Source: Mugil cephalus
Taxonomy: Eukaryota; Chordata; Actinopteri; Mugiliformes; Mugilidae
Length of the DNA stretch: 64,000 nt
Assembly: GCF_022458985.1 (NCBI RefSeq)
Contig: NC_061789.1
Span: 4,381,501-4,445,500, forward strand
Reading direction: 5' to 3'
Shown: positions 47,904-60,800 of the stretch, in pieces
Numbering within the stretch: position 1 is the first letter of the stretch
Layout of the letters: every line of letters begins with the position of its first letter
Notes under the pieces: generated by a model
Database searches by the model: none
The model's input: only the letters and a program-made list of their open reading frames with translations
What the model was told of the DNA's origin: nothing
Position numbers and translations under genes: made by a program

Positions 47904-50739
47904 ATGAAAAACAGAAAAAAGCACAACAACGTGTCCAATAAAGCAAAATTCAAACCTGGATCCAAGAAAAGAGAAAATAAATGCGTCGTAATGTTTGACG
48001 ACAAAGACAGACAGTAAGTTTATAACCTGCATTTACGACATTTAGAGCTGGTGGTTAGCATCCTAGCATTAGCCGGTTCTCTCCTGATAGCATCAGAGTT
48101 CTTATTTACTTTCTATGAAGTATTTTAATATTATATTTATGCAAAAAAACATGTTGTTCTATTAAAATATTTGTAGCACTGAGTGTGGAAGAAATAAAAA
48201 GTGTAATGTGTTAATGTAATGTAACATTAAAAGTTCAGATAAAGCAGTGCAAAACAACCAGATTATTTGTGAAAAAAAGCCAAATCTTAACAATAATTTG
48301 CTCAAACTATTTTACAATCTTATGTTATATTTACAAATTTTAGCAATTTTAACTAACATTCACTGTATATACAGACTGTGTCTATATTTCTTTTAGTTTT
48401 ACATATTTTGTGCACTGTTTCTAATTTGTTATCGTTTTTTTTGTCTATATTCTTGTCTATTAATAATGTCTTATTTCTTGTATTGTTTCTTTCTTTGTTG
48501 TGATTTGAAAGACGTTTGACATAAACCTCAAAAATCACTAATGTAAATATCAGTAACTTATTTACGACTCCTGTTACGTCCACATTAACCTGCAGACACG
48601 TTAAAGTTCCCTCTGTCTGTGTCAGGGATTATCTCACCGGTTTCCATAAGAGGAAGGTGGAGAGGAGGAAGGCAGCGGTGGAGGAAATCCGAAAGAAAAT
48701 AAAGGAAGAGCAGATCAGAGTCAGAGAAGAAGTAAGACGACTCAAACGTACGAGCGAATTCAGAAAAACAAAAATGTGCTGGTGTTTATTTTTGTCTGTC
48801 TCTTCCCAGAGGCACAAGGAATATCTGAAGATGTTGAAGGAGAGGACGGAAGCTCTGGGTGAGTTTAAACCCTCTTTTAAACGCTCTTTTTGAGGCTTTG
48901 ACGTCTCTTTAACTTTTCCTCCTGTCGCCGCAGAGGACGTCGAGGACGACCTGGAAGATGCGATCACCGGCACGACGGAGTCGGTGCAGTACGACCACCC
49001 CAACCACACGGTTACCGTGACAACCATAAGCGATCTGGACCTGTCGGGGGCTCACCTGCTCGGACCCGCAGCTCATCAGGTAAACGTCGGCGTAGGGCTT
49101 TCACATGTTCACAACGTTTTCTACTGGTTGAGAGAGGAACTGATGCAGTAGATCAACTAAGGATGGAATATTTTACTGGGATGAGTAAATATTAGTAGAA
49201 TCATCCCACACTAGCAGTAAAACAGGTTTGCATGGCCCCTTGTTAACACTGCTAACACAGACTGCTGATGTGGAATCTGGAGACATTTACGGCTAAAAAA
49301 AAAAAAAAAATGTTATCGAGATGAAATAAAGAAACAAGGACAATTACAGTTTCATTTACTTTGACATATTTATTCATATTTAAACTGCTATGTCTGTGAT
49401 GTCAGTAGCGGAGTGACCGACTACCGTAATACCTGTAGTCTGCGTGCAACATTTTTTTCCTCATTTATAAAAAGCTTTACCACAACTTCACACTGACACA
49501 GTCACCGTGTGAGTTTAGAGGCGCTACATTAAAAAATGGTCCAGTCTGAAACAGTGTCACACGGCGCAACATTACGAACACTGTAATCAAATACACGGGT
49601 ATATTAAAACTATTCAGTTTGGTATTCAGTATGACTGATCCACCGCCCAGTTCCAGCCTGAAGGTGATGAAAAAGTCATTTAACATCTGAGTGTCTCTTG
49701 ACATTTGTTTTTTTTTTTTTTTTTTTTTTTTTTAGGATGATGAGGAGGAAAAGGATGAAGAGAAGGAGAAAGGGGAAGGAGAGGAAGAGAAAACGACTGC
49801 TGCGATGCCGAAAAAAGCCGGGAACCCAATCGTAAACAAAAAGTAAGACTGTTGGTTCAGAGGCACTAAAGTCACGATTCAAATTCATCTTCACTGGAAA
49901 GATCTGATATCAGGTCATAACGTTGTCTGATTGATTTATTTATTTTATTTTATTTTTTTAAATACACATCATTTCCTTCATCCTGAACATGACAGAAGCT
50001 CTAACTCTTGAGAGCATCGTCTGATTGAATCAGTTAAATACGACATCAGAAAAGATAAATGAATGATGAGAAACTAGATGTGAAATAATGTTTAAAGTAA
50101 AGTGGTTTTGAAATTGAAATATCTCTAAATGAACCACCAGCTCTCCAGAGGTGATGTCCGTTTACTTTTGGCAAGTGGTGAATTTAAACAACAAAAAGAA
50201 TAAAATGAATAAAACAAATTTAATGAGCACATAGGTTATCACAGTCTTTACATGCTACGGCACAAACAGATGTAAAAATTAGATCAGATAGCGACAGATA
50301 GCTTTATTTAAACCGTAGGAAAAAAAAAAACTATTAATAAACTATTGAAACAGTTAAAACGGGACACACACACCTCTCCCCCGGGACAAAAGGGAAGAGG
50401 CTGAAGGAGTGAAAACACACCCTGCCCTAGAGACAAACGTGACTATTCCAGTAATTTCTCTACCTGCTCCTCTCTGACTCCACATTTTATTTTTATCTCC
50501 GCCCTCCCCCTCCTCCACCTCCTCCTCCTCCTCCCCCTTCCAGGATCCGCTCCCTCACGGCGGCGCTGAGCACCTTCACCAGCAAGAGGAACAGGAAAGG
50601 GAAGCAGGAAAGCCGAGGTGGCCGGGGCCGTCAAACGGACCGGAGACACGGCGTCACGGAGTGCAAGAGCAGAGGCGGGAGGAGCAGCAAGTACCAGAGG
50701 CGGCGGCGGACCGGGAAGAAGGTGCATCACCAGGAATGA
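47904..50739 (+). CDS. nol12: nol12, nucleolar protein 12 (Nop25/Rrp17 family)
   Basis: Six exons: 47904-48013, 48626-48731, 48810-48858, 48934-49079, 49736-49842 and 50544-50739 (stop TGA 50737-50739). The phases agree and encode 237 residues (human 213). The conserved core is [20 protein letters not shown], a long basic helix, then [20 protein letters not shown], and a very basic tail ending [16 protein letters not shown]12 binds RNA in the nucleolus, acts in separating and maturing large- and small-subunit pre-rRNA (yeast Rrp17 is a 5'-3' exonuclease), and has roles in genome stability. Exon 5 encodes an acidic block ([18 protein letters not shown]) that I do not recall in human. Its acceptor follows a run of about 27 T. 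The start codon is the first ATG after the ETS site. Confidence 0.95.
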
Positions 50740-51250
50740 GAGACGTCTTGGATTCCCACTCGATATATGTGTGTGTGTGTGTGTGTGTGTGTTTGTGTGT
50801 CAGCCGAAGAAATCTGGACTGTTGTTGCTCCTGATTCGGGGCAGGATGTTTGTAAATGTTGACGCTCAAGTGTCTTTCTTTTGTACATTCTCTTTTTTTG
50901 TATTTGCCTCAGTTTGTGATTAAAGGAAGCGTTCATCTTTCAGTGTGATCCGTGTGGAGTTTTTCTGCGTCGGTTGTTTAATAGGAAACCTGTTGCTGTT
51001 GTCAACATCCTCTGCAGAGCGTCAGGAAATCGACCCTTAGCTGTGTTTCCTCAGTATTACTGTGAATGTGAAGAACCTTTAGCAGCAGAGCCAGTGGTTT
51101 TAATGTATGCCCCCCCCTCCCCCTTTCTCTCACACCTCCACCACCACCACCTCTCCTGCGTTTACTTATTTACGTTAACCTGAGACAGTGCGCCAGCTGT
51201 CACTAGCGTTTCATTTCGCTTTCTAAAGGCCCATGATATTTAATACAGCC
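50740..51250. other. nol12 3' UTR and spacer before triobp
   Basis: A (tg)n tract is at 50767-50800 and an attaaa poly(A)-type signal at about 50919-50924. After it comes about 300 bp with pyrimidine-rich DNA and no exon. The triobp 5' exon follows closely. Confidence 0.5.
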
Positions 51251-51287
51251 GCTCAATGGAGGGAACCTGCCGGCCGACCGGGACTCC

Positions 51288-51526
51288 ATGTTGGCTCTGG
51301 GTCTGGCTGCGCCCCCCCATCAAGGGTCTCGTCAGCCCAGAGCCGCCATGGCCGCCGCGGACGCTACAGTTTCAGCCATTGTTGTTGGAGCAGCCAATCG
51401 GATTGATGTGAGCGTCTGGCAGGTAGAGGTAGAGAAGATGGGGAAGAGGAGGCATGTGGCTCTGATGGGCAGTTCATCCTTTAACTACATGGTGACAAAG
51501 CTAATAGCTGGAGTGCCTCTTCTCAG
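51288..51526 (+). other. triobp: Putative 5' exon of triobp with upstream open reading frame
   Basis: An open frame runs from ATG 51288 to a donor at 51527 (ctcag/gtaatt), with an in-frame second ATG at 51348 in a perfect Kozak setting (gccgccatgg). Spliced to the acceptor at 51835-51836 it would stop after LLSFLNE at 51850-51852, just before the triobp ATG at 51880. It is therefore best read as a leader exon holding an 85-codon upstream ORF, not the protein's start. I do not recognise the peptide. A separate short protein is possible. Confidence 0.4.
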
Positions 51527-51879
51527 GTAATTTTTCTTTTCATATAAAACTGTTTCTGCTCTTATTCTATATATTTTGGTGCATGCAAAAGCTGCTAAAT
51601 TACACCGCATGTGGTTTGTAGTGGTGCTGCTGCTCTGGCTGGATTATATTTCACCGTCCTGGTCTAGCGTGATTAGTTCTGCTTTAGATCTTACTTGACC
51701 CATGAAGTCAAACACCCTCTGGTCTGTGCTTACACCTGCCGGCCTTAATTCAGGATCACGTCCTGACTCAGTAGCTTGTAACTCTTAGAGCGTGTCTGCA
51801 TCAGCACATGATGGTACCTTTCGTGGTGTTTCTCAGTTTTCTAAATGAGTGAGCCGGTTCCCCCGCCGGTCTCCCCGCC

Positions 51880-54800
51880 ATGCCCCTCTCGCCGTGCAAC
51901 GAGCCCGTCTGCCCCAAGTTCCAGCCCAACATCTTCGACCCCTCCCGCTGTCACGACTGCCTGCGCCAGAGGCACCTGCACGCCGGCGCCCCCGGGGAGG
52001 TGGTCCAGAGGAAGTCCGAAGAGGAGCCCGGAGCCGGGGCCGGGGCCGGGGCCAAGCCTGGCACCGGAACGGCCGGGGCCTGGTCTGGCAAAGGGACGTT
52101 GACGCCCATCCCGTCCCAGGCCGAGGAAAGAGACACCAGCAGCAAGGTGAGAAGGACTGGGAAGGATTAGGAGAGCGTCTAGGCATGAAGCTAAGAGGGA
52201 CGGGGTGATGGGATTAGTTGAGGAAAGGCTGGAAGGTGACGATGTTAGAAGCCTGGAAGACAAAATAAAATGTCCTGATCAGAAAATGTAGAAGCACTTC
52301 CTCGTTTAATGTGAACTTACTGAGTTCACGAGTCTTTATTACTTGTGAGGGAATAAAGGAAAGGATGAAAGGTAACGACTAGTGGCTCCTATTATAAATG
52401 AATGAAGCCGGATCAGTTACCGTCCTCTTGGGGAATCTCTTGTAATATTAGCCAGAGGTTCAGAGAGCGACGGACGTGTTTCTGTACAGTTTAAAAAAAC
52501 TCCCACAGCTTATTTCACCTCATCCTGATCCTGAAACATAACTACACTTGTCTTGGGGGAGTTCTTCGAGTGCGAGCTTTAAAGTGTGCGACTGTACTTA
52601 ACCCATAATCCCTCAGCTGAAGCTTCCTTGAAGATGTAGAGATCAGTGTCATTTTCCTCTGGTCTTTTTTTTTTAAATTAAAAAACACAGTTGTTCAAGA
52701 GAAGTAAGGAACAGGGGAAAAAAAGGGGAGGAGGGGGTGAAATATTAATGAGGAAAGCTGCGAGTCGGGTCGAGTTTCAGAGGTGTAACCCTAATCGAAG
52801 GGGAGAATGAACATGTGAGCGAACGACAGAAAGTGCAGACGCTATTCATCCAAGAGTCTAGGAGATAGAGCCAAGCAGAGAGGTCTGGATGGAGGGAGGA
52901 AGCTTTAATCCGTTATTTTTGAGTTTTTGACCTTTTGCTTGGAGACGAGGCCTCTGCAACTCTGGGCGGAGGTGGTGTTCACTGCGACCTCCTGACTGGG
53001 CTTTGACCTCTTCTTCTTCTTCTTCTTCTTGTCCTATCAGGAGGATTCTGACGCCTTGTCCGTGGTGAGCAGCTACTGTGATGTCAATGGAGGTCGCCCG
53101 GGTTACGAGGAGTCGTCTTTGTGCATCCTGAGCCCCGACTGTGAGCTGTACATCTGCGACGGCGACGACGACGACGACAGCACCGACAGGTCAGGGTGCT
53201 TAAAAGAGCTTGTAAGAAGTTCAAAATGTAGTAACTATTACTATGACTTTTCACCTTCCCATCTCCTCGTCCACTTAGCTGCCGAGACCAGAGTAGCGAC
53301 TACCGGGAGTTCTGTGGATCCGTCAGCGCGGAGGACGACTACCTGCCCATTCGTCCCTGCTGCCGCCGCCGCCGCCAGCGCCGCTGCTGCTCCCCCAAAT
53401 TCACCATGACCCGGCTTGACCCCCCACCCCACCGGCCCAACCCGCGGGCCGCCTGGATGGACAACGCTCGGAGTAGAGACGACTTCAGCAGGCGCTCAGG
53501 TAACCATGAAAAACTTCATCCTAGTCCCAGATATTCCGTGAAGCAGGAGCAGCAGCAGCAGCCTCCAGTAAACCTATGACTTACTGGACTTGACCAGTCT
53601 ATATCCAGTTACAGCCAGAGGTGTTCTTTACTTGGCAATACTATTTGCTGTCACCAGCCGAGGTGTCCAAGAGCAATTATCAGTAATACAATATAGCTCG
53701 GTTTGTGTCAAGAAAACCTTGAGTAGCCGCTCAGCAGTTGATCTTTAACGTGTGCTATCGCTTATTACCTCCTCCTCCTCTTCTTCTTTCTGTTTCTTTC
53801 CAAAGGGTTGAAAGACGATAGAGAGAAGCGTGAAAGTGGCTACTTCTCCCTGGGGAGGGCGGCCGGCGCCAGTACACTCCGTGATGACAACCCCCCTGCT
53901 CCTTACCGCCATTTTGAAAGAGGCCATCCCATCTTTGGCACCAGAAACGTTGAGCCCAAAGACGCCGTCCCCTTTAGGAACCCAAACCTCGGCATGGCCT
54001 CTGAAAGACAGATACCGGAGTTTCTAAACGAGGACTTGCTCGATGAGATCCCTCCTCCCGACCCTTATGAAATTGCGGTTGAGGTTGAAGCCCGGGTCGG
54101 CCCCCGCTCCCCGAGCCCCACTCCTTTCAAGATTGCCGAGTCGCTGGCCTCAAGCGGACGAAAAGGCTTCGGCGGCTCATATACCCGAGGAAACATTTCC
54201 CCTCGCGCCACCAGCTCAGGGCGTCACGATTCCTCGAGGCAAAGCTCCGCTCTGCAGTCGCGAGCTTCTTCTCCTCCTTCGCGTGGAAACTCGGGCTTCG
54301 GACGCAGCGAGTCCAGCACCTCCCTCAGCAGGCGAAACTTTGACGGCGGAGGTCGGACACAGGGGACGGAGCCTGCGTCCAGAATCTCCTTCCAAGGAAC
54401 ACAAGGGCGACGTGCCGAGTCAGGAACTCTGCCAAGGAACTTCAAATCCTTTGGTGGTTCGGTCAAATCCCAATCCAGCACGGTCTCTGATTTTAGGAGC
54501 GCCTTACGAGTCAACGCTTCTTCAAGCGGTCGAGGCGCCGAGAGCAGATGCTCGTCTCCTCCTCTGAGGAGGGACTTTAACTCTTCGGGGCAAATGTCTC
54601 CTCGCAAAACTGAAATCACCAGTAGTTTATCACGTGGGTCCACCACTCGTACGTCCTCTCCATCTCCATCTAGGAGAGCTAACGACAGTTCCTCGCCGCC
54701 AAGGAGGAACTACGGCTCGTCCAGCCAGAGCATCCTTCGCAAATCTGAATCAGTCACGTCTCTGAATGGACGCGGGCACCATGGACGCTGTGGCTCCCCC

Positions 54801-57800
54801 ATAAGAGAAGGATATGACATCGAAAGCCAAGCTCTCCTGCGTACCTCATCGTCTAGAAATGGACTGAACGAACAAGAACAGGAGTCCCTCGTCGTGGCCC
54901 CAACGAGACGAGCTTACGACGCACCGACTCAGTCCATACTCCGTAAGACTGAATCGAGTCCAGCTGGTACAAGTCGAGGTCGGGACAGTCGTTCTACCTC
55001 CCCTGGACGGAGAAGCTATGAAGCCCCCACTCCGTTTCAACTTAGAAAAGCTGACGCCGGTGATTCATTCCACGGTCGTACTTCTGGAAGTCGTAACTCC
55101 TCACCTTCAAGGAGAAGCCACGAGTCTCCATCTAAGTCTCCACTGCGCAAGTCTGAGTTTACCAGCTCGGCCAGAAGCCGTGACAGCTACAGTTCGGTGA
55201 CTTTAAGGAGCAGCCACGACGCTTCTGACCAGCGCTTGTTATGCAAAGTAGAAACTAGCAGCTCCTTAAAGGCTCCAAACACCCGAAACTCTTCTCCTGC
55301 TAGAAAAGGCAACAGTGAACCTCCAGGATACTCGATCCTCAGATGTGCCGCTAACGGAGACTCAAGTCGTTCCTTTCACAGAAAAAGCCCAAACAACGAC
55401 ACAAAACCTGAGTCCAATCGGTCGTGGCGAGGTTCCACTCATTCCCTCCGCAGCTCTTCGTTATCTCGCGCTGCTTCGCCTTCCAGACAGACGGGAAGTG
55501 GCCACAGAGCAGCTTTTGTCACCTTGGAAACGCCCAAGAGCCCCGGCAGCCTCAGATCTGGAGCTGGTAGACGAGGTCACGATGACCACTGCCCCTCGCC
55601 TAACGACAGGAGGCCCTACCACCGCGCACGGAGCCCTTCTCCTTCACCGCACGTTCAAATCCAGAGGCACACCTCCTCGCAAAGCTCCATGGAGTCCTCG
55701 GAGTCCGGGCATCTCTCGATGGGATCCACGGGGAGGAGCAGGGAGGAGTACGCCGCGCTGGCTGACCTGCCGAAGGTGAAAAGGATCCACGAGTCCGAGG
55801 GTCTGAGCTACGCGGGGCGGCAGCAGAACCAGCAGCCCGTTCGAAGGCAGGAGCTCTTCAAACCAGCCAGGTCAGACTAGTTTAGATCATTGTCTTGGTA
55901 GAGCTTCTTCTGCACCGTCAGATTGGATAATGTTGGTGTTGTTTGTGCTCTTTCAGCCACTCTCTGAGCAAGTTTCCCTCCAGAGAGTGGGAAGACGCAG
56001 CGGAAACTGAGAGGGATTGGCACTACGGTGGCAGTGGGTATCTATCGCGAGCTCACTCCACCACCTCGTTACAGGTGGGTTTGTACTTAGCTTCTTGATT
56101 TTGGACTAATTTAGCGTGGCCTTGACTGACAGTGCTACATTTAGGAATAACTTTGACGGTGGAGGTTTTTTATTAGATGCATTTTGAAAGTCTGGGAGAA
56201 GTGGCTGGATGTTAAAACCTTACAATCATCCATCCATCCAGTCCTTCATGCTCTTCTTTTCCAGAGATCTGGCAGTCCGACTGCCGATGAGGGCAATGCT
56301 TGGAAAGCTGGTCGTCACAGATCGGAACAAATGCAGGCGAGTGTGTTTACAGTAAACACGCGACGAAGCGGCTCCTCTGGCCATGTGGATTTTACCACTT
56401 ATATTTGACATTCATGTAATAAACCTGCCAATGCGCCAGTAAAAGTTTATAGCTATCCAAACATCCTTCTGTTACACATTCACTAGTGTTCGCTCAGATC
56501 CTGTCTGCGGCTGTAAAGTTTTGTGTGTACTTGGCACCTTGACTTGTTAGATATATGTATGTATGCATGGTTTATATATATATATATGTATATATATACA
56601 CACACACACATATATGCTGCACGCTCTCTTTAAATCACCTACACCCTACAGTCATTTCACAAGACTGAGCTTTGTCAGTTGTGGTCTGCTGGGGCATGTG
56701 TTGAAATTCCTGAACAGAAACCAATAGCTACCCAGAGAGGATTTTTGCAGAGGAGGAGGGAGGGTGGAGTGCTACTTTATTTGCAAAGAATTTTTTTTTT
56801 TTTTTTTTTACATGCAAGATTTTCAATTTTATATCCTTATTTATTTTTTATTTATTTTTTAATGAATACATATTATTATTTATTTCATTTTTAAAGATTG
56901 TAGAGCTGCTTCTGGCTCAACCACGTTTATAGATCCAACACAGGGAGAGGGAGGGGGGGTGGCTTGTTTTCTCTACCCGATCGTCGCGGATCCGCCCAGG
57001 AAGTGGCAGACGGGGCAGAAAGAGACAGCAGCCGAGTGTTACTGAAGTCTTAACATTAGCTCCTTTTCTTTTTTTTTTTAGTCAGAAATTATCACTCCAT
57101 TCGCCCTTTTTCTTAAATGAGATGGCTGCACTTTTCCTTTAAGACTTGCTCCTAATTACGAGCTCCGGCGGTTCGCTTGATTAAGAGAGAAGGGGGGGCG
57201 GCGTGAATGGCGGGGTTTAATCTAACCTCGCGTCGAGAAAGTAAAGTGTGTTTCTGAGAGGTTAAGTTGGGGAGGAAAAGTGAATTAACAGTGTTTTTTT
57301 TGTCTTTATTTAACCCCCTCTGGATGCTGTTATCATGACGGTAAGCTCTTTCACGTTGTTTGTCATTTCGTGTTAGTCCCTCCTTCCTGATTTAATTCAA
57401 ATCAAACGCACAGTTGGTTTAAATCTAACGGTTATGCTAATGTTTTAATAACGTTAATTAGCTAGCTACGTTAGATTAGTCTAAAACTAATTTATTTATT
57501 TTTTTAAATTAAATATTAAATTGATTTTTTAAATATTTAATCGATTATGTTCAAGAAAGAAATTTAAAAAAAAAAATTCAAATTGTCGTTCGTAGTTTCT
57601 AGTGTTGTTGTTATTTACAGTAGCAGGAAGTGTCATTAGCATGTAGCTTTGTTCTCTCTGTGTCAGTTCTTACAACCAGCTGTTGTACATGTTCACTGTT
57701 TACACACCTTCAAAAACATGACCCTTTTTATACATAAATCATTTAAACCTAATGGGAAGTGTTATTCATGTTATTCATGTCATAAATGTGTGTTTTAGTG

Positions 57801-60800
57801 GGACAAAACTCCTTTAAAGTGTCTTAAACTGTGTCCAGGTGTTGGTCGAACCCTCTATGTTTTTGACATTTTGAAAACTAAAAAGAGCCTAAACACATCA
57901 TGTCATTACATGCACACAATTTTGTGAAATCATCTTCTTTTATAGCCCCTGAAAAAAAGTTTCCATTTGTATTTAATAGCCTCCACATCATTATGAAGCC
58001 ATTAGCTACCAGTGTCTAAAATCAATGCCACCTCATTTATTGACGATAAAAGGACCATTTAAAATGGAAACGACCACATTTCATGCATCAAAATCCTCTA
58101 AACATGGCCTTTCGCTCCACATTTTTTCACTTACCCAGTCCGACGGCAGGCATCAGACCGTGCAGTTTGCTAGATTAAATAAGATTAGTGTCACAGATGA
58201 ACTGGCCTTAAGAGGCAAATAACTGGCTTATAAGTACAACAGGCGAAGAGAGACTTTTAGGAATGACAGAACGCACAGGGAAATTATGCAAGAGAACGTG
58301 AGCGCAGAGAAGGGAGTTAAAAAAAATTCAAAAATAAAAAAAAAAAAAGGAGGTGATGGGGAGTGAGATTCCTGTGGTAAAATGCAATGACAAATTCAGA
58401 TGGGTTTAAAAAGGGAGGAATTCTGACGAAGGAGAGATAAGCTAAGAGAGTACGAGGAGGAATGTAGGCTGGGAAAAAGTTGGCTAATCTTAATCAGGGA
58501 TCACCACGTCGAGAAACCTTGCTCGGGCGTTTTTTTTTTTTTTCTTATTGTTGTTTTTTTTTTCCTCCTCTCTTCCTGTCATCGTGTCAAAAGCAGAAAG
58601 CAGGTCGCCTGCAGTGCAACGGTGCGGCACGCTGCTACGTAAACAGCTGAACGCTGCTTCATCTTCAGTTTACATGTCAAAAACAAGAAGAAAAAAAAAA
58701 CAGAAAGCAAAGGATAATCTAGTCATCTAATGCAAAAAATATTCACGCCACGTACAAATTGATCATCTACCGGATAAATTTTCCAGAATTGAAACTAGTT
58801 CATGGTATTTTTTTGGCAAACTAAGTTCGTAGTGTGCTTTTGTCTTCATGAAAAATGGTCTTTAGTGGTTTGGCTGCTGCTAACATCTTGGATAGAAATG
58901 TAATTACTGTCAGATCATTAGGTGCACTAGTAAAAAAAAAAAAAAATAACTATCCTGCACTAAATCCTCCTTCATGACTCTTTTAATGTTTACTTTACGT
59001 TGGCGTCAGAAGGGTTGTGATTCACTTGGAAGATCATTTTTTTGCAGGATGTAGTTTGCGGTGCAGTTCAACTGGATTGGATTAAAAATGTTTCTGTTGA
59101 GTGGCCGAGCCAACGGACTGAAATAGTATTGTCAAAATACCTGTTCTACAAACCGCAGCCTCTAAAATGAAAGTCCGTTTCTGCTGGTGTACCTAATGAA
59201 CTGGCAGTTGAACGTGGCCTCGCAGTGTGTTGTGTCCAGTTATGTGTGTCTTTATCCAGATATTTTAAAAGGTTTCTTTGAACCTTCAAACACTCAGACT
59301 CGATGTTCTCTCTCCTCCGCAGCCCGACCTCTTGAACTTCAAAAAGGGATGGATGTCGAAACTGGACGAGTGTGGTGAGGTAAACTGAATCAAATCAGGC
59401 TCAGACAGAAGTCACATCCTTTTTTTTTTTTTTTCCCCAGCATCCTTTATTCCCAAAGGTTGTTTGTAACCCGATAGCATCGGATTAACCGTGTTATCAC
59501 GCTAACAGTTTGATCGCTCGGGGCGAAACAGGTGGCTCCTCTCTTTGAATGATACGCTCGAGTAAACCAGCTTCTCTCATCACATACTATAAGACTTTAG
59601 TTCCTCTGACTACAGGCTTAAAAATCCACATGTCATGTTTATGTTTGTTTGTATAGTTGGGAAAAAATATCCAATACCAATACCGTATTGATTTTGAATG
59701 TCTTAATATCAATTTTAAAAGGAAAAGTCCTGAATAACTTCCACGCCTTGTGCCATGATCTGAGGCAAAACTCATTTAGACGCCTATTCCAACTGAAAAA
59801 CCAACCAGCAGACCACCAGTCAGCTACTAGCCTAGCCTAGCGTAGCCTAGCCTAGCGTAGCCTAGCCAGCAGCAGTAGGTGATGGGACATGCAACTACAC
59901 TTCAACCAGCACCTCTCCCTTCTGCCAACATCTTTTTCTGTACATTAAATTGAATAATGGGTCATTTGGATACAACATTTACTTTAAGCTGCATTTAAAA
60001 CTTCTCAATGAACTATGCTGAATATTGCAATATCATAGAATCGCAATAATGTATCGTATCGTGACACGTATCGTGATACGTATCGTGATACGTATCGTGA
60101 TACGTATCGTGATAATATCGTGATGTCCTTGCTAATACCAGCCTCTGTTTGTTGGTGTCTTTGTTTTTTTAGTGGAAGAAGCATTGGTTCGTTCTGACCG
60201 ATGCAGGACTGAAGTATTACAGAGATTCGAGCGCAGAAGAGGTTTGTTTTTTTTAATTATTCATGTGTCTTTTTGTTGTAAAATCTGCTTTAAAACCAAC
60301 TTGAAACAGAAACATTAACTGAGGATGTGAAAATAATGATTCTTGTTGGTTTTTTTTTACCTGGACAGAAAGATGACTTGGATGGAGAGATTGACCTAAA
60401 ATCCTGCGTGAAGGTGTCTGAGTTTGATGTGGAGAAGAACTATGGGTTTCAGATACAGGTGAGAATCCGCCTCCGTCTTTATTTCCTTCTGTCCATTCTT
60501 CTTATCCTCCTCATCAGCTCTAACCACACCCGCTCTCAGTTTCTGCTGCGTTTTTCTTGTTCTTTCTTTCTCAGTATCACGACTCGTGTCTCTGTCAGAG
60601 ATCGTTTCCAACTTCTCTCTTTCAGTTTTTCACTTTATCACCCCCATTTCATTCCTGTTCTGTCACATCCTCGTGTTTCCTCAACCTGTTTTTTTTTTTC
60701 TTCTTCTTCTTCTTCTTCCTCTTTGTTCTCTAGACGCGAGAGGCCGTGTTCACACTTTCCGCCATGACGGCCGGGATCAGGCGGAACTGGATCGAGGTTT

